Shown: positions 25,444 to 35,556 of the stretch, piece by piece | Numbering within the stretch: the stretch's first letter is position 1 | Layout: the number at the start of each line of letters is the position of its first letter | Assembly: GCA_016790285.1 (NCBI GenBank) | Contig: JAEUPJ010000033.1 | Span: 29,560 to 93,559 of the forward strand | Direction of reading: 5' to 3' | DNA from: Roseateles sp. | GTDB taxonomy: Bacteria; Pseudomonadota; Gammaproteobacteria; Burkholderiales; Burkholderiaceae_C | Length of the DNA stretch: 64,000 bases | Notes under the pieces: generated by a model | Database searches by the model: none | What the model was told of the DNA's origin: nothing | The model's input: the letters and a program-made list of their open reading frames with translations, nothing else | Translations under genes and position numbers: made by a program

Positions 25444-26760
25444 ATGCGCCTGCTCTGGACCCTGGCCCTCTTCACGGGCCTGTGCCATGCCCAAGGCAGC
25501 AGCCCGCTGCACCCCGCCACCTATGTGCACAGCGGCTGGGCGCAGACGACGGGCGGCCAGGGCGGCAAGGTCATCCGCGTGACGACGCTCGCCGCCGAAG
25601 GACCCGGCAGCCTCAAGGCCGCACTGGACACCCCCGGGCCGCGCATCGTCGTGTTCGAGGTGGGCGGCGTCATCGACCTGGGTGGCAAGAGCTGGCCCCT
25701 GCGCGAAGGCCGCATCACCATCGCCGGCCAGACGGCCCCCGACCCCGGCATCACCCTGGTCAAGGGCGAGCTGGAGGTGGCCGCCAAGGACGTGATCGTC
25801 CAGCACATCAGCATCCGCCCGGGCGCCTACGGCCGCCCCAAGCGCAGCGGCAACGACCACGACGGCCTGTCCACCGCCACGGGGGCCGCGCGCGTGATCG
25901 TCGACCACTGCAGCTTCTCGTGGGCGACCGACGAGAACCTCTCCACCAGCGGCAAGCGCTTCGAGGGCGCCACGCCCGACGACTGGCGCGAAGCCACCTC
26001 GCACGCCATCACCTACAGCCACAACCTCATCTACGAGGGCCTGGGCGAGGCGGTGCACCTCAAGGGCGAGCACAGCAAGGGCAGCCTGATCCACGACAAC
26101 GTCACGCAGGTCCTGCTGCTGGGCAACATCTACGCGTCCAACCGCGAGCGCAATGCGCTCTTCAAGGGCGGCGCGTGGGGCGCCATGGTCAACAACCTGA
26201 TCTACAACCCCGGCTGGCGCGCCGTCCACTACAACCTCATCGCCCACGAGTGGGTGGGCCGCGCCTACCAGACCGGCAAGATCACGCTGGCCGGCAACGT
26301 CTACCGCGCCGGGCCTGGCACCGAGCGCAACCTGCCGCTCTTCACGCTCGGCGGCGTGGGCGACGTGCAGCTCTTCGAGCAGGACAACCTCGCGCTGGAC
26401 CGCCAGGGCCAGCCGCTGCCGCTGACCGGCCGCTACACCAGCAGCAGCGCGCAGATCATCCCGGCGCGCGAGCCCTACCTGCCCGCGGGCCTGACCTGGG
26501 TCGCCCCGCGCGAGCTGGAGAAGCTGCTGCCGCTGTACGTCGGCGCCCGCCCCTGGGCGCGTGACCCGCTGGACTTCAAGCAACTCTCCGACATCGCCGA
26601 GGACCGCGGCCAGCTCGTCAACGACGAGACCGACAACAACCCCGACGGCCTGCCGCGTCGCAAGGCCACGCAGCGCCCGTTCGTGGAGGCCGACTGGAAC
26701 CTGGCCGACATGAGCCCGAAGGCGGGCTGGGCGTCGCTGTTCACGCAAGTGTCGAAATGA
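25444..26760 (+). CDS. Exported pectate lyase (PL1 family)
   Basis: A 438-residue parallel beta-helix enzyme with a Sec signal peptide (residues 1-16, TGLCHA). Conserved features are the start GGQGGKVIRVTTLAAEGPGS, the helix rungs VIVQHISIRPGAYG and NDHDGLSTATGAARVIVDHCSFSW with the calcium-site aspartates, and EHSKGSLIHDN. It cleaves polygalacturonate or rhamnogalacturonan backbone by beta-elimination in the periplasm or outside. It is close in sequence to the lyase at 34208-35554; the two form a paralogous pair in opposite operons. It starts 4 nt after kdgK and overlaps the GH43 gene by ATGA. I cannot assign the exact substrate. Confidence 0.87.
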   Translation: MRLLWTLALFTGLCHAQGSSPLHPATYVHSGWAQTTGGQGGKVIRVTTLAAEGPGSLKAALDTPGPRIVVFEVGGVIDLGGKSWPLREGRITIAGQTAPDPGITLVKGELEVAAKDVIVQHISIRPGAYGRPKRSGNDHDGLSTATGAARVIVDHCSFSWATDENLSTSGKRFEGATPDDWREATSHAITYSHNLIYEGLGEAVHLKGEHSKGSLIHDNVTQVLLLGNIYASNRERNALFKGGAWGAMVNNLIYNPGWRAVHYNLIAHEWVGRAYQTGKITLAGNVYRAGPGTERNLPLFTLGGVGDVQLFEQDNLALDRQGQPLPLTGRYTSSSAQIIPAREPYLPAGLTWVAPRELEKLLPLYVGARPWARDPLDFKQLSDIAEDRGQLVNDETDNNPDGLPRRKATQRPFVEADWNLADMSPKAGWASLFTQVSK

Positions 26761-28358
26761 CGGTGCTGCGCCGTGAGCTGCTGGCCCTGCTCGCCGCGCC
26801 GCCCGCCTGGGCCGCGGGCGATTGCGCCAACGCCCCCGGCCAGCCCTACCTGCCCCCCTGCCAGCCCTGGCCGCAGGGCGTCGAGGGCCAGCGGCGGGCC
26901 GATCTGGGCGATGGCCGCTACGTCAACCCCGTGCTGTCCGGCGACCGGCCCGACCCCACGGTGCTGAAGGACGGCGACGACTACTACCTCACCCACTCCA
27001 GCTTCGAGGCCGTGCCGGGCCTGCTCATCTGGCACTCGCGCGACCTCGTCAACTGGCAGCCGCTCACCCATGCCCTGCGCGAGGCCGTGGGCAGCGTCTG
27101 GGCGCCGGACCTGTGCAGGCACGGCGGCCGCTACTTCCTCTACCTGCCGGTCAAGGCCAGCCCCAACGACATCCTCGTGACCTGGGCCGACCGCATCGAG
27201 GGCCCCTGGTCCAAGCCCGAGCCGCTGGGCCTGCATCGCCACATCGACCCGACGCATGTGGCCGACGGGCAGGGCCAGCGCTGGCTGTTCCTGTCCGGCG
27301 GTGACCGCGTGCGGCTGAGCGACGACGGGCTGCGCGTGGTGGGCCCGGTCGAGCATGTCTACGACCCCTGGCGCTACCCCGAGGACTGGGACGTCGAGAG
27401 CTTCTCGCCCGAGGGCCCCAAGATGCTGCGCCACGGCGGCTGGTGGCACATGCTGCTGGCCGTGGGCGGCACCGCCGGGCCGCCCACGGGCCACATGGTG
27501 ATTGCCGCGCGCAGCCGCACGCTCGACGGCCCCTGGGAGCAGGCCCCCCACAACCCGCTGATGCGCACGCGCTCGCCGCGCGAGCGCTGGTGGTCGCGCG
27601 GGCATGGCAGCCTCGTGCAGGGCCCCGCGGGCGACTGGTGGATGCTCTACCACGGCTACGAGAACAGTTTTCACACGCTGGGCCGGCAGATGCTGCTGGC
27701 CCCGGCACGCTTCAGCGCGGATGGCTGGTTCCACGTCGATGCCGACGATGGCGCGCCGCTTCTCAAGCCCCAGGGCGGCCGCGCGGTGCCGCACGGCCAG
27801 CCGCTCTCCGACGCCTTTGCCGGCACCACGCTCAAGCCCCACTGGCAGTTCCTCTCCGGGCGCGACCAGATGGGCCGCGTGCGCGTGGCAGGCGGCCGGC
27901 TGCACCTGCGCGCCAGCGGCAGCAAGGGCCCGGGGGACAGCCCGCCGCTGGGGTTCATCCAGGGCGACCCGGCCTTCGAGATCGAGCTCGACCTTGACCT
28001 CGACGACGGCGTGCAGGCCGGCCTTGTCATGTTCTACAGCCCGCGCCTGTACGCCGGCATGGGGGTCAACGCCCGGAGCTTTCAGCTGCACCGCTACGGG
28101 CAGGACATCCGCCCGGTCCCCAAGCCCGCCGGCATCGGCACCCGGATGCAGCTCAAGCTGCGCTGCGTGCGGCACGTGCTCACCCTCTTCAGCCGCGCCG
28201 ACGCGAGCCAGCCCTGGGCCAAGTTCCCGGTGCAGATGGACATCAGCGGCTACCACCACAACACCGCGGGCGGCTTTGCCAGCCTGCGCCCGGCGCTCTA
28301 CGCGGCCGGCAGCGGGGAAGCCCGCCTCTCGAACCTGCGCTACCGCGCCCTCGACTAG
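26757..28358 (+). CDS. Exported GH43-family glycoside hydrolase
   Basis: A 533-residue enzyme with a short signal peptide (ending PPAWAAG). The five-bladed propeller starts at [20 protein letters not shown], where the DRPDP aspartate is the general base. Further family segments are [37 protein letters not shown] with the catalytic Glu, and [25 protein letters not shown]-terminal beta-sandwich (about 345-533) follows. GH43 enzymes remove arabinose, xylose or galactose side chains. Between a pectate lyase gene and a TRAP transporter gene it most likely trims pectin side chains. The start overlaps the lyase stop (ATGA). Confidence 0.87.
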   Translation: MTVLRRELLALLAAPPAWAAGDCANAPGQPYLPPCQPWPQGVEGQRRADLGDGRYVNPVLSGDRPDPTVLKDGDDYYLTHSSFEAVPGLLIWHSRDLVNWQPLTHALREAVGSVWAPDLCRHGGRYFLYLPVKASPNDILVTWADRIEGPWSKPEPLGLHRHIDPTHVADGQGQRWLFLSGGDRVRLSDDGLRVVGPVEHVYDPWRYPEDWDVESFSPEGPKMLRHGGWWHMLLAVGGTAGPPTGHMVIAARSRTLDGPWEQAPHNPLMRTRSPRERWWSRGHGSLVQGPAGDWWMLYHGYENSFHTLGRQMLLAPARFSADGWFHVDADDGAPLLKPQGGRAVPHGQPLSDAFAGTTLKPHWQFLSGRDQMGRVRVAGGRLHLRASGSKGPGDSPPLGFIQGDPAFEIELDLDLDDGVQAGLVMFYSPRLYAGMGVNARSFQLHRYGQDIRPVPKPAGIGTRMQLKLRCVRHVLTLFSRADASQPWAKFPVQMDISGYHHNTAGGFASLRPALYAAGSGEARLSNLRYRALD

Positions 28359-28368
28359 GAGACATCGC

Positions 28369-29325
28369 ATGAAACACCTGACCACCCTGGCCGCCTTGCT
28401 GGCACTGCCCGCCGCCCACGCGCTGGAGCTGAAATCCGCCGACGTGCACAACAGCGACGACTACCCCACCGTGGTCGCCGTCAGGCACCTGGGCCAGGTG
28501 CTGGCCAAGAGCAGCGGCGGCGCGCTCACCGTCAAGGTCTTCAACAAGGGCGCGCTGGGCAGCGAGAAGGAGACGGTCGACCAGGTCAAGCTCGGCGCGT
28601 TGGCGATGACGCGCGTCAACCTCGGCCAGCTCACCGCCATGTGCCCGAAGACGCTGGTGCCGGCCCTTCCCTTCCTGTTCCGCGACACCGGCCACATGCG
28701 CCGCGCCTACGACGGCGCGCCTGGCGCCGAGATCCTCAAGGCCTGCGAGCACCAGGGCATGGTGGGCCTGGCGCTGTACGACTCGGGCGCGCGCTCCATT
28801 TATGCGCGCAAGCCCGTCAAGACGCTGGCCGACGTGAAGGGCCTGAAGATCCGCGTGCAGCAGACCGAACTCTGGGTGGCGGCCATGACGGCGCTGGGTG
28901 CCAACCCCTCGCCCATGCCCATCGGCGAGGTCTACACCGGCCTCAAGACCAGCCTCATCGACGCCGCCGAGAACAACGTGCCCAGCTACGAGGGCTTCCG
29001 CCACTTCGAGGCGGCCAAGTTCTACAGCCGCACCGAGCACGCCATGACGCCGGACGCGCTGTTCATCAGCAAGAAGGTCTGGGACAAGCTCAAGCCCGAG
29101 CAGCAGGCGCAACTGCGCGAAGCGGCCAAGGCTTCGGTCACCGTCCAGCGCGAGCGCTGGGACGCGCAGGAGGCCAAGGCGCTGGCGACCGTGAAGGCCG
29201 CCGGTGCCGAGATCATCGAACCCGACCGCGAAGCCTTCCGCAAGGCGGTGCAGCCGGTCGTCGCGAAGTTCGTCAGCACGCCCGAGCTGCAGGCCCTGGT
29301 GAAGTCCATCCAGGACACGAAATGA
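28369..29325 (+). CDS. TRAP transporter solute-binding protein (DctP family)
   Basis: A 318-residue periplasmic binding protein with a signal peptide (LLALPAAHA). [20 protein letters not shown] contains the invariant arginine (IRV) that binds a substrate carboxylate, followed by the DctP-type [26 protein letters not shown] lies 6 nt before the ATG. The ligand is probably a uronic acid or unsaturated oligogalacturonide product, since the operon starts with kdgK and a pectate lyase. It overlaps the small permease gene by ATGA. Confidence 0.92.
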   Translation: MKHLTTLAALLALPAAHALELKSADVHNSDDYPTVVAVRHLGQVLAKSSGGALTVKVFNKGALGSEKETVDQVKLGALAMTRVNLGQLTAMCPKTLVPALPFLFRDTGHMRRAYDGAPGAEILKACEHQGMVGLALYDSGARSIYARKPVKTLADVKGLKIRVQQTELWVAAMTALGANPSPMPIGEVYTGLKTSLIDAAENNVPSYEGFRHFEAAKFYSRTEHAMTPDALFISKKVWDKLKPEQQAQLREAAKASVTVQRERWDAQEAKALATVKAAGAEIIEPDREAFRKAVQPVVAKFVSTPELQALVKSIQDTK

Positions 29326-29816
29326 GCGCCTACACCCGCCTTTGCGCGGCCCTGTCACGCTGGTCGCTGCGCGCGGCCGTGCTCGGCCTGGTCGTGCTCG
29401 TCATCTGCGTGCAGTGGCAGGTGCTGGGCCGCTACGTGCTCAACGACTCGCCCACCTGGACCGAGCCCTTCGCACTGCTGCTGGTGCTCTACATCACGGG
29501 GCTCGCCGTGGCCGTCGGCGTGCGCGATGCCGGCCACCTGGGCATGGAATCCATCGTGGCGCTGCTGCCCCGCGCGGCGCAGCGCGTGGCCGAGGGCCTC
29601 ATCCACCTGTGCGTGATGGCCTTCGCCGTGTTGCTGGGCGTGGCCGGCTGGGAGTGGCTCACGCTGAAGTGGGACGAACCCAAGCCCATGCTCGGCGTGC
29701 CCGAGGGGCTGGACTACCTGCCGCTGGTGATTGCCGGCGTGCTCATCGTGCTGTTCTGCATCGAGCACCTCATCGCGCTGTGGCGCGGTGACACCGTCCA
29801 GGAAGCGGGGGTCTGA
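29322..29816 (+). CDS. TRAP transporter small permease (DctQ family)
   Basis: A 164-residue inner-membrane protein with four predicted helices. [27 protein letters not shown] is the characteristic DctQ segment (W-x-E on helix 2), followed by [20 protein letters not shown]. DctQ joins the binding protein and the large permease. Start and end are tightly packed: ATGA overlap with DctP and 1 nt before the DctM start. Confidence 0.92.
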   Translation: MSAYTRLCAALSRWSLRAAVLGLVVLVICVQWQVLGRYVLNDSPTWTEPFALLLVLYITGLAVAVGVRDAGHLGMESIVALLPRAAQRVAEGLIHLCVMAFAVLLGVAGWEWLTLKWDEPKPMLGVPEGLDYLPLVIAGVLIVLFCIEHLIALWRGDTVQEAGV

Positions 29817-29817
29817 C

Positions 29818-31122
29818 GTGGAAGGCATGGAACTCTGGGTCATGTGCGGCAGCTTCGTGCTGCTGCTCCTGCTGGGCGTGCCGGTGGCCTTCGCCATCGG
29901 GCTGTCCTGCGTCGCCACGGCCTTCGCGGCCGACCTGCCCATGGCCATCGTCTTCCAGAAGATGGTGGGCGGCATGCAGGTGTTCTCCTTCCTCGCGATC
30001 CCGTTCTTCATCTTCGCGGGTGAGCTGATGCTGCATGGCGGCATCGCCGAGCGCATCGTCGTGTTCGCCAACCGCCTGGTGGGCCATGTGCGCGGCGGCC
30101 TGGGCATGAGCAACGTGCTGGGCTGCACGCTCTTCGGCGGTGTGGCCGGCTCGCCGCTGGCCGATGTGTCCGCCATGGGCTCGGTCATGATCCCGCTCAT
30201 GAAGCGCGAGGGCTACGACGCCGACTACGCCGTCAACGTGACCACGCACGCAGCGCTCGTGGGCGCGCTGATGCCCACTTCGCACAACCTCATCATCTAC
30301 GTGCTGGCCACGGCGGGCATCGCGGCGGTGAGCGTGTTCAACCTCATCCTGGCCGCGCTGCTGCCCGCGGTGCTGCTGACCCTCGCCAACCTCGTGGCGG
30401 CCTACGGCGTGGCCGTCAAGCGCGGCTACCCCACCCACGGCGCCTTCCCCGGCTGGGGGGCGGTGTTCTCGGCCTTCGTCGCAGCCCTGCCGGGGTTGTT
30501 GGTCATCGCCATCATCCTGGGCGGCATCCTGAGCGGCGTGTTCACCGCCACCGAGTCGGCCGCCACGGCCGTGTGCTGGGCGCTGCTGGTCACGGGCGTG
30601 GCCTACAAGTCGCTGTCCTGGCAGGGCTTCCTGGCGGCCTGCGCCAAGGCGTGCAAGACAACGGGTGTCGTGCTGCTGCTGATCGGCATCTCGTCGGCTT
30701 TCGGCTACTTCCTGGCGCTCTACGAAGTGCCCCAGAAGACGGGCGACTGGCTGGCGCAGATGAGCGGCAACCAGGCGTGGCTCATCTTCCTGTGGGTGAA
30801 CGTGCTGCTGTTCGTGCTGGGCACCTTCCTGGACATGGCGGCCACCATCCTGATCTGCACGCCCATCTTCCTGCCCATCTGCATGAAGGCCGGCATGGAC
30901 CCGACGCAGTTCGGCATCGTCATGCTGCTGAACTGCGCGCTGGGCCTGAACACGCCGCCCGTGGGCAGCACGCAGTTCGTCGGCTGCGCGATCGGGGGCG
31001 TTAGCGTCGGGCAGGTCATGCGCTCGATTGCGCCGTTCTATGGCGCGCTGCTCGTCACGCTGCTGGCCGTGACCTACATCCCGGCGCTGTCGCTGGCGTT
31101 GCCGCGGTGGATCGGCAGCTGA
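29818..31122 (+). CDS. TRAP transporter large permease (DctM family)
   Basis: A 434-residue permease with about 12 helices. Family signatures are VPVAFAIGLSCVAT, FLAIPFFIFAGELML, GLGMSNVLGCTLFGGVAGSP and LNCALGLNTPPVGSTQF. It drives sodium-coupled uptake of the ligand captured by the DctP protein. I chose GTG 29818 because a GGGGG stretch lies 6 nt upstream; ATG 29827 has the purine run too close. The gene ends the kdgK operon 11 nt before a convergent solute-binding gene. Confidence 0.92.
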   Translation: MEGMELWVMCGSFVLLLLLGVPVAFAIGLSCVATAFAADLPMAIVFQKMVGGMQVFSFLAIPFFIFAGELMLHGGIAERIVVFANRLVGHVRGGLGMSNVLGCTLFGGVAGSPLADVSAMGSVMIPLMKREGYDADYAVNVTTHAALVGALMPTSHNLIIYVLATAGIAAVSVFNLILAALLPAVLLTLANLVAAYGVAVKRGYPTHGAFPGWGAVFSAFVAALPGLLVIAIILGGILSGVFTATESAATAVCWALLVTGVAYKSLSWQGFLAACAKACKTTGVVLLLIGISSAFGYFLALYEVPQKTGDWLAQMSGNQAWLIFLWVNVLLFVLGTFLDMAATILICTPIFLPICMKAGMDPTQFGIVMLLNCALGLNTPPVGSTQFVGCAIGGVSVGQVMRSIAPFYGALLVTLLAVTYIPALSLALPRWIGS

Positions 31123-31133
31123 ATCGCGCCGCC

Positions 31134-31901
31134 TCAGGCGCCCGGGTAGCGGGCCAGCACCTGCTGCCACTGCGGCCGCTGGCGCGCCCGCTGCACGCCC
31201 TGGTTGAGCCGCTTGAGCAGCTCGGGGCGCTGCTGCAGCACATGGCGGCTCACGAAAATGTGCACCGGGCTCACCGCCAGCTCCAGCACCACCTTCAGCG
31301 GCTCGCCGGGATGGCGCTCGGCACGGTGCAGCAGGGTCACGGGGTCGTCGATGACGTACTCGACCCGGCGCCCGCGCAGTGCGGAGAGCGTCAGGTCATT
31401 CGCGTACAGCGGCACGAGCAACGCCGCCAATTCGGGGTCCTCGAGCGCCTGCCGCACGGCAGCGGGAAACGTCACGCCACGGATGAAACCCACCCGCACG
31501 CCGCGGCCCTTGAGGTCGGCCAGGCGGCGTACGGGCGGCGCCTCGGGCCCCAGCGCCATCAGGGCGACACGCTCCTGGCGGTACGCCTGCGTGAACTCGC
31601 CGAACGCCTGCCGCTCCGGGGACGGCGTGGCCGAGCCCATCAAGTCGAGCTCGCCCTGGGCGATGTCGGGCACCTGCCGGGCCCAGGGGCGCCGCGACCA
31701 CACGAGCGTCTCGCCCGCCTCCTGGGCGATCAACTCCAGCAGCTCCACATCCAGCCCCTGCGGCTGGCCGTTCTCGCCACGGCCCTGGAACGGCGGGTAG
31801 TCGCTCCACGCGATGCGCAGCGGCGCATGCCCCTCGCCCAGCGCCCTGGCGGCAGGCAGCGTCAGCGCAAACAGGCAGGCATGGCGGCGATGAAGCTTCA
31901 C
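31134..31901 (-). CDS. Orphan solute-binding protein (SBP_bac_3 type)
   Basis: A 255-residue exported protein with the type-3 periplasmic-binding fold. LRIAWSDYPPFQGRGENG and GLDVELLELIAQEAGE are the N-terminal lobe, YRQERVALMALGPEA the hinge region and LADLKGRGVRVGFIRGVTF the second lobe. No permease or ATPase gene is adjacent, so it may be a sensor or an enzyme-like relative rather than a transport component. It starts with GTG at 31901 and is divergent from an esterase-like hydrolase gene 47 nt away. Confidence 0.78.
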   Translation of the reverse strand: MKLHRRHACLFALTLPAARALGEGHAPLRIAWSDYPPFQGRGENGQPQGLDVELLELIAQEAGETLVWSRRPWARQVPDIAQGELDLMGSATPSPERQAFGEFTQAYRQERVALMALGPEAPPVRRLADLKGRGVRVGFIRGVTFPAAVRQALEDPELAALLVPLYANDLTLSALRGRRVEYVIDDPVTLLHRAERHPGEPLKVVLELAVSPVHIFVSRHVLQQRPELLKRLNQGVQRARQRPQWQQVLARYPGA

Positions 31902-31948
31902 CCCCGGACTCTCTCACAGCGCCACGGTTTCGGCCGTCCTGACAGACC

Positions 31949-33052
31949 ATGAGTGCCCTGCGCCGCCGCGAACTGCTCACCGCGTTGACGGCATCCAGCG
32001 CATGGCCGCTGCTCGCCACCGCGCAGCCGCTGGACGAGACGCTGGCGCTGCTGCAGCGCCGCTGGCAGCCCCGCCAGGTCTGGCGCGCCGACCCGGCCTG
32101 GCGGGCTGCTGCCGCCGCCACGGCGCGCGGGCTGATGCTGCGCCCGGGCGACGACGGCAGCCCCTTCGAGACGCAGCTGCGCGCCGAGCAGGACCGCGGC
32201 AGCCACACGGCCCGGCTGCTGACCCTGCGCGGCGCCCTCGGCGACCGCGTGCCCGCCCTCTTCCTGCAGCCCCACGGGCCGGGCCCACACCCCGCGGTGC
32301 TGGTGCTGCACGACCACGGCGCGCGCTTTGACATCGGCAAGGAAAAGCTCGTCCGACCGATCGGTCCGAACGCCGCGGCCGACGCCTGGGCGCAGCGCTA
32401 CTTCGACGGCCGCTTCGTGGGCGACACGCTGGTGCAAGCCGGCTTTGCGGTGCTGGCCATCGACGCGCTCGGCTGGGGTGAGCGCAGCCGGCCCGGTTTC
32501 GCGCGCGATGACCAGCAGGCGCTGGCCAACCATTTGATGCAGCTCGGCCACAGCTGGGCGGGCGTCATCGCCAGCGACGACCTGCGCGCCCACCGCTGGC
32601 TGCGCGAGCAGGACGGCATCGACCCGCGCCGCGTGGCCGTGCTGGGCTTCTCGATGGGCGCCCTGCGCGCCTGGCAGCTCGCTGCCGTGTGCGAGCCCGT
32701 GTCGGCCTGCGTGGCCGCGCACTGGATGTGCACGCGTGAAGGCCTGCTGCGGCCGGGCGAACACACCCTCGTCGGCCAGTCCGCGTTCAGCATGCTGCAC
32801 CCGGGCCTGGCGGCCGAGCTCGACCACCCCGACGTGGCCGCCCTCATCGCGCCCCGGCCGCTGCTGCTGTTCGGCTCGCCCGAGGACAAGCTCTTCCCCT
32901 GGGACGCCGTCCAGCAAGCCTGGGCCCGGCTGCGCCCGGCCTGGGGCGACGGCGCCGGCCTGCGCACCGTCACCACGCCGGGCGGGCATCGCTTCGGGGT
33001 CGAGCAGCAGCAGGCCGCCGTCACCTGGCTGGCCCAAAGGTTCCCCGGCTGA
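31949..33052 (+). CDS. Exported alpha/beta hydrolase (acetyl-esterase/dienelactone-hydrolase-like)
   Basis: A 367-residue alpha/beta hydrolase with a twin-arginine-like leader (RRRELLTALTASSAWPLLATA). The nucleophile elbow is GFSMGALRA, the acid is likely in FGSPEDKLFPWD and the catalytic His is in GGHRFGVEQQ. PAVLVLHDHGARFDIGKEKL precedes a long insertion as in the Abhydrolase_7-type family, which includes carbohydrate esterases. Located among pectin genes, deacetylation or removal of ester groups from pectin is a reasonable guess, but not shown. It is divergent from the binding-protein gene at 31134. Confidence 0.78.
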   Translation: MSALRRRELLTALTASSAWPLLATAQPLDETLALLQRRWQPRQVWRADPAWRAAAAATARGLMLRPGDDGSPFETQLRAEQDRGSHTARLLTLRGALGDRVPALFLQPHGPGPHPAVLVLHDHGARFDIGKEKLVRPIGPNAAADAWAQRYFDGRFVGDTLVQAGFAVLAIDALGWGERSRPGFARDDQQALANHLMQLGHSWAGVIASDDLRAHRWLREQDGIDPRRVAVLGFSMGALRAWQLAAVCEPVSACVAAHWMCTREGLLRPGEHTLVGQSAFSMLHPGLAAELDHPDVAALIAPRPLLLFGSPEDKLFPWDAVQQAWARLRPAWGDGAGLRTVTTPGGHRFGVEQQQAAVTWLAQRFPG

Positions 33053-33125
33053 GATCCTCACAAGCGCGATGGCGCGCCGGCGCGGTCGGCGCCACACTCG
33101 GCGCATCACCCGAACGTGTCCCGCC

Positions 33126-33440
33126 ATGAACGAGCTGCTTGCCGCCTACCGCTACACCACGAACAACCACGCCCAGATCGCCGGGAGCAAGGTCTGCGGT
33201 TGCTGCCACTGCGTGCAGCTCTTCAAGCCCGACGACATCGTCGGCTGGACGGGCCTCACGGTGGAGAACATCGACGACCCCAAGGCCATCGCCGCGCAGA
33301 CGGCCATGTGCCCGCACTGCGGCAGCGAGGCCGTGCTGGGCGATGGCTGCGGCTTCCCGATCAACGCGCACTTCCTGGCGCGCATGAACGAGGCGTGGTT
33401 TCAGCGCACCATGATCCACCGGCCCAAGTCCAAGGCCTGA
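33126..33440 (+). CDS. Small cytoplasmic zinc-ribbon protein
   Basis: A 104-residue soluble protein. SKVCGCCHCVQLFKPDD and AAQTAMCPHCGSEAVLGDG provide two cysteine pairs that look like a zinc ribbon. No signal peptide or membrane helix is visible. Relatives are usually annotated 'cytoplasmic protein' and have no known role. The gene is on its own, 73 bp after the hydrolase and 9 nt before the convergent acetylesterase gene; it seems an insertion of a housekeeping-type gene in the pectin island. Confidence 0.75.
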   Translation: MNELLAAYRYTTNNHAQIAGSKVCGCCHCVQLFKPDDIVGWTGLTVENIDDPKAIAAQTAMCPHCGSEAVLGDGCGFPINAHFLARMNEAWFQRTMIHRPKSKA

Positions 33441-33449
33441 TCGGCGGCC

Positions 33450-34211
33450 TCAGGGCGTGAGCGTGCGGGCCGCGGCAAGCTCGGGCTTGAGCTTCACGAG
33501 CCCGTCCAGCACCTGCTCCGAGAAGAACGCCGCGCCCTTGGGGCCCAGGTGGGTGCGGTCAAAACGCGGCGGCGCCTCGGCCAGCGTGTCGGCCGCCGCC
33601 TGGCCCATGGCGGCGACGCTGGCGTGGCTCACGGCATTGAGGTCCAGCACCGGCACCCCCTGTTCGGCGCCGACCTGCAAGATGGCCTCGGCCCACGGCC
33701 GCAGGTCGTTGGGCAGCTCGCCGCCCTTGAACGTGCGCCGCGTGAGCGGTGTGAGCAGCACCACCTCGGCGCCGGCGGCTTTCACGTCCTTCACGTAGCC
33801 GGCCATGTTGGGGCCGAACTCGGTGGCCAGGTCGGTCGAGCGGCCGGGCTTGCCGGGCTGGTCGTTGTGGCCGAACTGGATCAGCACGAGCGTCTTCTGC
33901 CGGCTCGTGCCCTCGTTGAGCAGGGCCATCACCGTCGCCCACAGGCCCTCGGCGCGAAAGCTCATGCTGGAGCGGCCGCCGCGCGCGAGGTTGATGCAGG
34001 CCACCTGCTGCAGCCGCGCGCACAGCGCGTTGCCGTAGCCGCTGCGCGGCGCCATGGTGGAGTCGCCCACGAGGATGAGGCGCGGGCCGGTGGCCACGTT
34101 GGCAGTGGTCTCGCCGCGCGGGGCGGAGGCCGCGGGAGCCGGCGGCGGCGTCTGTGCAAGGGCCGAAGCGGCGCACAGGGTGGTGAGGGCCAGGAGGCGC
34201 TTCATCTTCAT
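33450..34211 (-). CDS. Rhamnogalacturonan acetylesterase (SGNH/GDSL, CE12)
   Basis: A 253-residue exported esterase (signal peptide ending CAASALAQ). The SGNH blocks are all present: LILVGDSTMAPRSGYGNAL (block I serine), INLARGGRSSMSF (block II), IQFGHNDQPGKPGRST (block III Asn) and FDRTHLGPKGAAFF (block V Asp and His). This matches RhgT/RGAE enzymes, which remove acetyl groups from the rhamnogalacturonan I backbone so that lyases can cut it. The start overlaps the stop of the upstream pectate lyase gene (ATGA). Last gene of the receptor/lyase operon. Confidence 0.9.
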   Translation of the reverse strand: MKMKRLLALTTLCAASALAQTPPPAPAASAPRGETTANVATGPRLILVGDSTMAPRSGYGNALCARLQQVACINLARGGRSSMSFRAEGLWATVMALLNEGTSRQKTLVLIQFGHNDQPGKPGRSTDLATEFGPNMAGYVKDVKAAGAEVVLLTPLTRRTFKGGELPNDLRPWAEAILQVGAEQGVPVLDLNAVSHASVAAMGQAAADTLAEAPPRFDRTHLGPKGAAFFSEQVLDGLVKLKPELAAARTLTP

Positions 34212-35554
34212 GTCGTGGGCAGTGCCGGCCAGCCGGCCTTGGGGGTCATGTCGTCCAGGTTCCAGGCGTCGGCCTGAAAGGCCCGCTGCGTAGCGGCGTG
34301 GCGCGGGTAGCCCAGCGCATTCTCGACCTCGGAGTCGATGATGCGGCCCACGCCGCGCGCCATGTCGGCCAGCAGCCGGGCGTCCAGCAGGTCGCGAGCC
34401 CAGGGCCGGGCGCCGACGAAGGCCGGCAGATCGCGCGCCAGCGTGCCGGCCGCGCGCAGCGGCGGCAGGTTCCGGGGCAGGTAGGGCTCGGTCGCGACGA
34501 CGAGCCTGGCGGTTGCCGTCGCGCTGCGGCCGAGCAGCGGCGCGGCACCGCCTTGCACGTCGTGGGCGATGTTGTCGGCCATGTAGAGCTCCAGGTCGCC
34601 CTGGCCGAGCAGCATGAAGAAGGGCGTGCCCGCCACGGTGCTCGGCCCGTGCCGCAGCGCGTTGCCCACCAGGGTGAGCTTGCCGGTCTGGTGGGGCTGG
34701 CCCTCCCACTCGTTGGCCAGCAGGTTGTAGTGCACGGCCCGGTCCCCGGGGTTGAAGACGTAGTTGTTGACCATGGCGCCATGCGCCCCGCCCTTGAAGA
34801 GCGCATTGCGCTGGCGGTTGGACACGTAGACGTTGGCGTGGATGAGCACGCCCGTGGTGTTGTCGTGGATCAGGCTGCCCTTGCTGTGCTCGCCCTTCAC
34901 GTGCACCGAGTTGCTCAGCCCCTCGTAGAGGAGGTTGTGGCTGTAGGTGATGCGGTGGGACGTGGCCTCGCGCCACTGCTCGACGGTCTTGCCCTCGAAG
35001 CGCGGGCCGCTGGCCGAGAGGTTTTCGTCGGTCGCCCAGGAGAAGCTGCAGTGGTCGACGATGACGTCGTGCGCGCCGCCCACCGTGGAGATGCCGTCCT
35101 GGTCGTCGCCCCCCTTCTTGGGCCGGCCGAACTCACCGGGGCGAAAGGACAGGTGCTGAATGACCACGTCGTGCGTGGAGATGGTCGTCTCGGCCTTGAT
35201 GACCGTGATGCCCGGGTCGGGCGCGGTCTGGCCCGCGACGGTGACGAAGGGCTCGCTGATCTTGAGCGGCCTGCCGCCCATGTCGATGACGCCGCCCACC
35301 TCGAACACGACGATGCGCGGACCACTCGCCTCCAGCGCCGCCTTGAGGCTGCCGGGCCCCGAGGCAGCCAGCGTCGTGACCTTGAGGATGCGCCCGCCCC
35401 GCCCACCCTGGGTGGACGTCCAGCCACGCGTGGTGATGCCCAGCGGCTGGGCCATGGCCTGAGTCTGGGCCTGGGCGGGCAGCCAGGCGGCCAGGCTGGC
35501 GGCGCCCCCCGCGGCGAGCAGGCCGCGGCGGCGCAGGGCGTGCAAGGTTTGCAT
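34208..35554 (-). CDS. Exported pectate lyase (PL1 family)
   Basis: A 448-residue beta-helix enzyme with a Tat-like leader (ALRRRGLLAAGGAASLAAWLPAQA). Key rungs are RGGRILKVTTLAASGPGS, VVIQHLSFRPGEFG, DDQDGISTVGGAHDVIVDHC, EHSKGSLIHDN and ALFKGGAHGAMVNNYVFNPG. Most of these are shared almost word for word with the lyase at 25444-26760, but the leader and the C-terminal third differ. It should act in the periplasm on polygalacturonate or rhamnogalacturonan. It starts 2 nt after the TonB receptor stop, so uptake and cleavage are co-expressed. Confidence 0.87.
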   Translation of the reverse strand: MQTLHALRRRGLLAAGGAASLAAWLPAQAQTQAMAQPLGITTRGWTSTQGGRGGRILKVTTLAASGPGSLKAALEASGPRIVVFEVGGVIDMGGRPLKISEPFVTVAGQTAPDPGITVIKAETTISTHDVVIQHLSFRPGEFGRPKKGGDDQDGISTVGGAHDVIVDHCSFSWATDENLSASGPRFEGKTVEQWREATSHRITYSHNLLYEGLSNSVHVKGEHSKGSLIHDNTTGVLIHANVYVSNRQRNALFKGGAHGAMVNNYVFNPGDRAVHYNLLANEWEGQPHQTGKLTLVGNALRHGPSTVAGTPFFMLLGQGDLELYMADNIAHDVQGGAAPLLGRSATATARLVVATEPYLPRNLPPLRAAGTLARDLPAFVGARPWARDLLDARLLADMARGVGRIIDSEVENALGYPRHAATQRAFQADAWNLDDMTPKAGWPALPTT

Positions 35555-35556
35555 GA

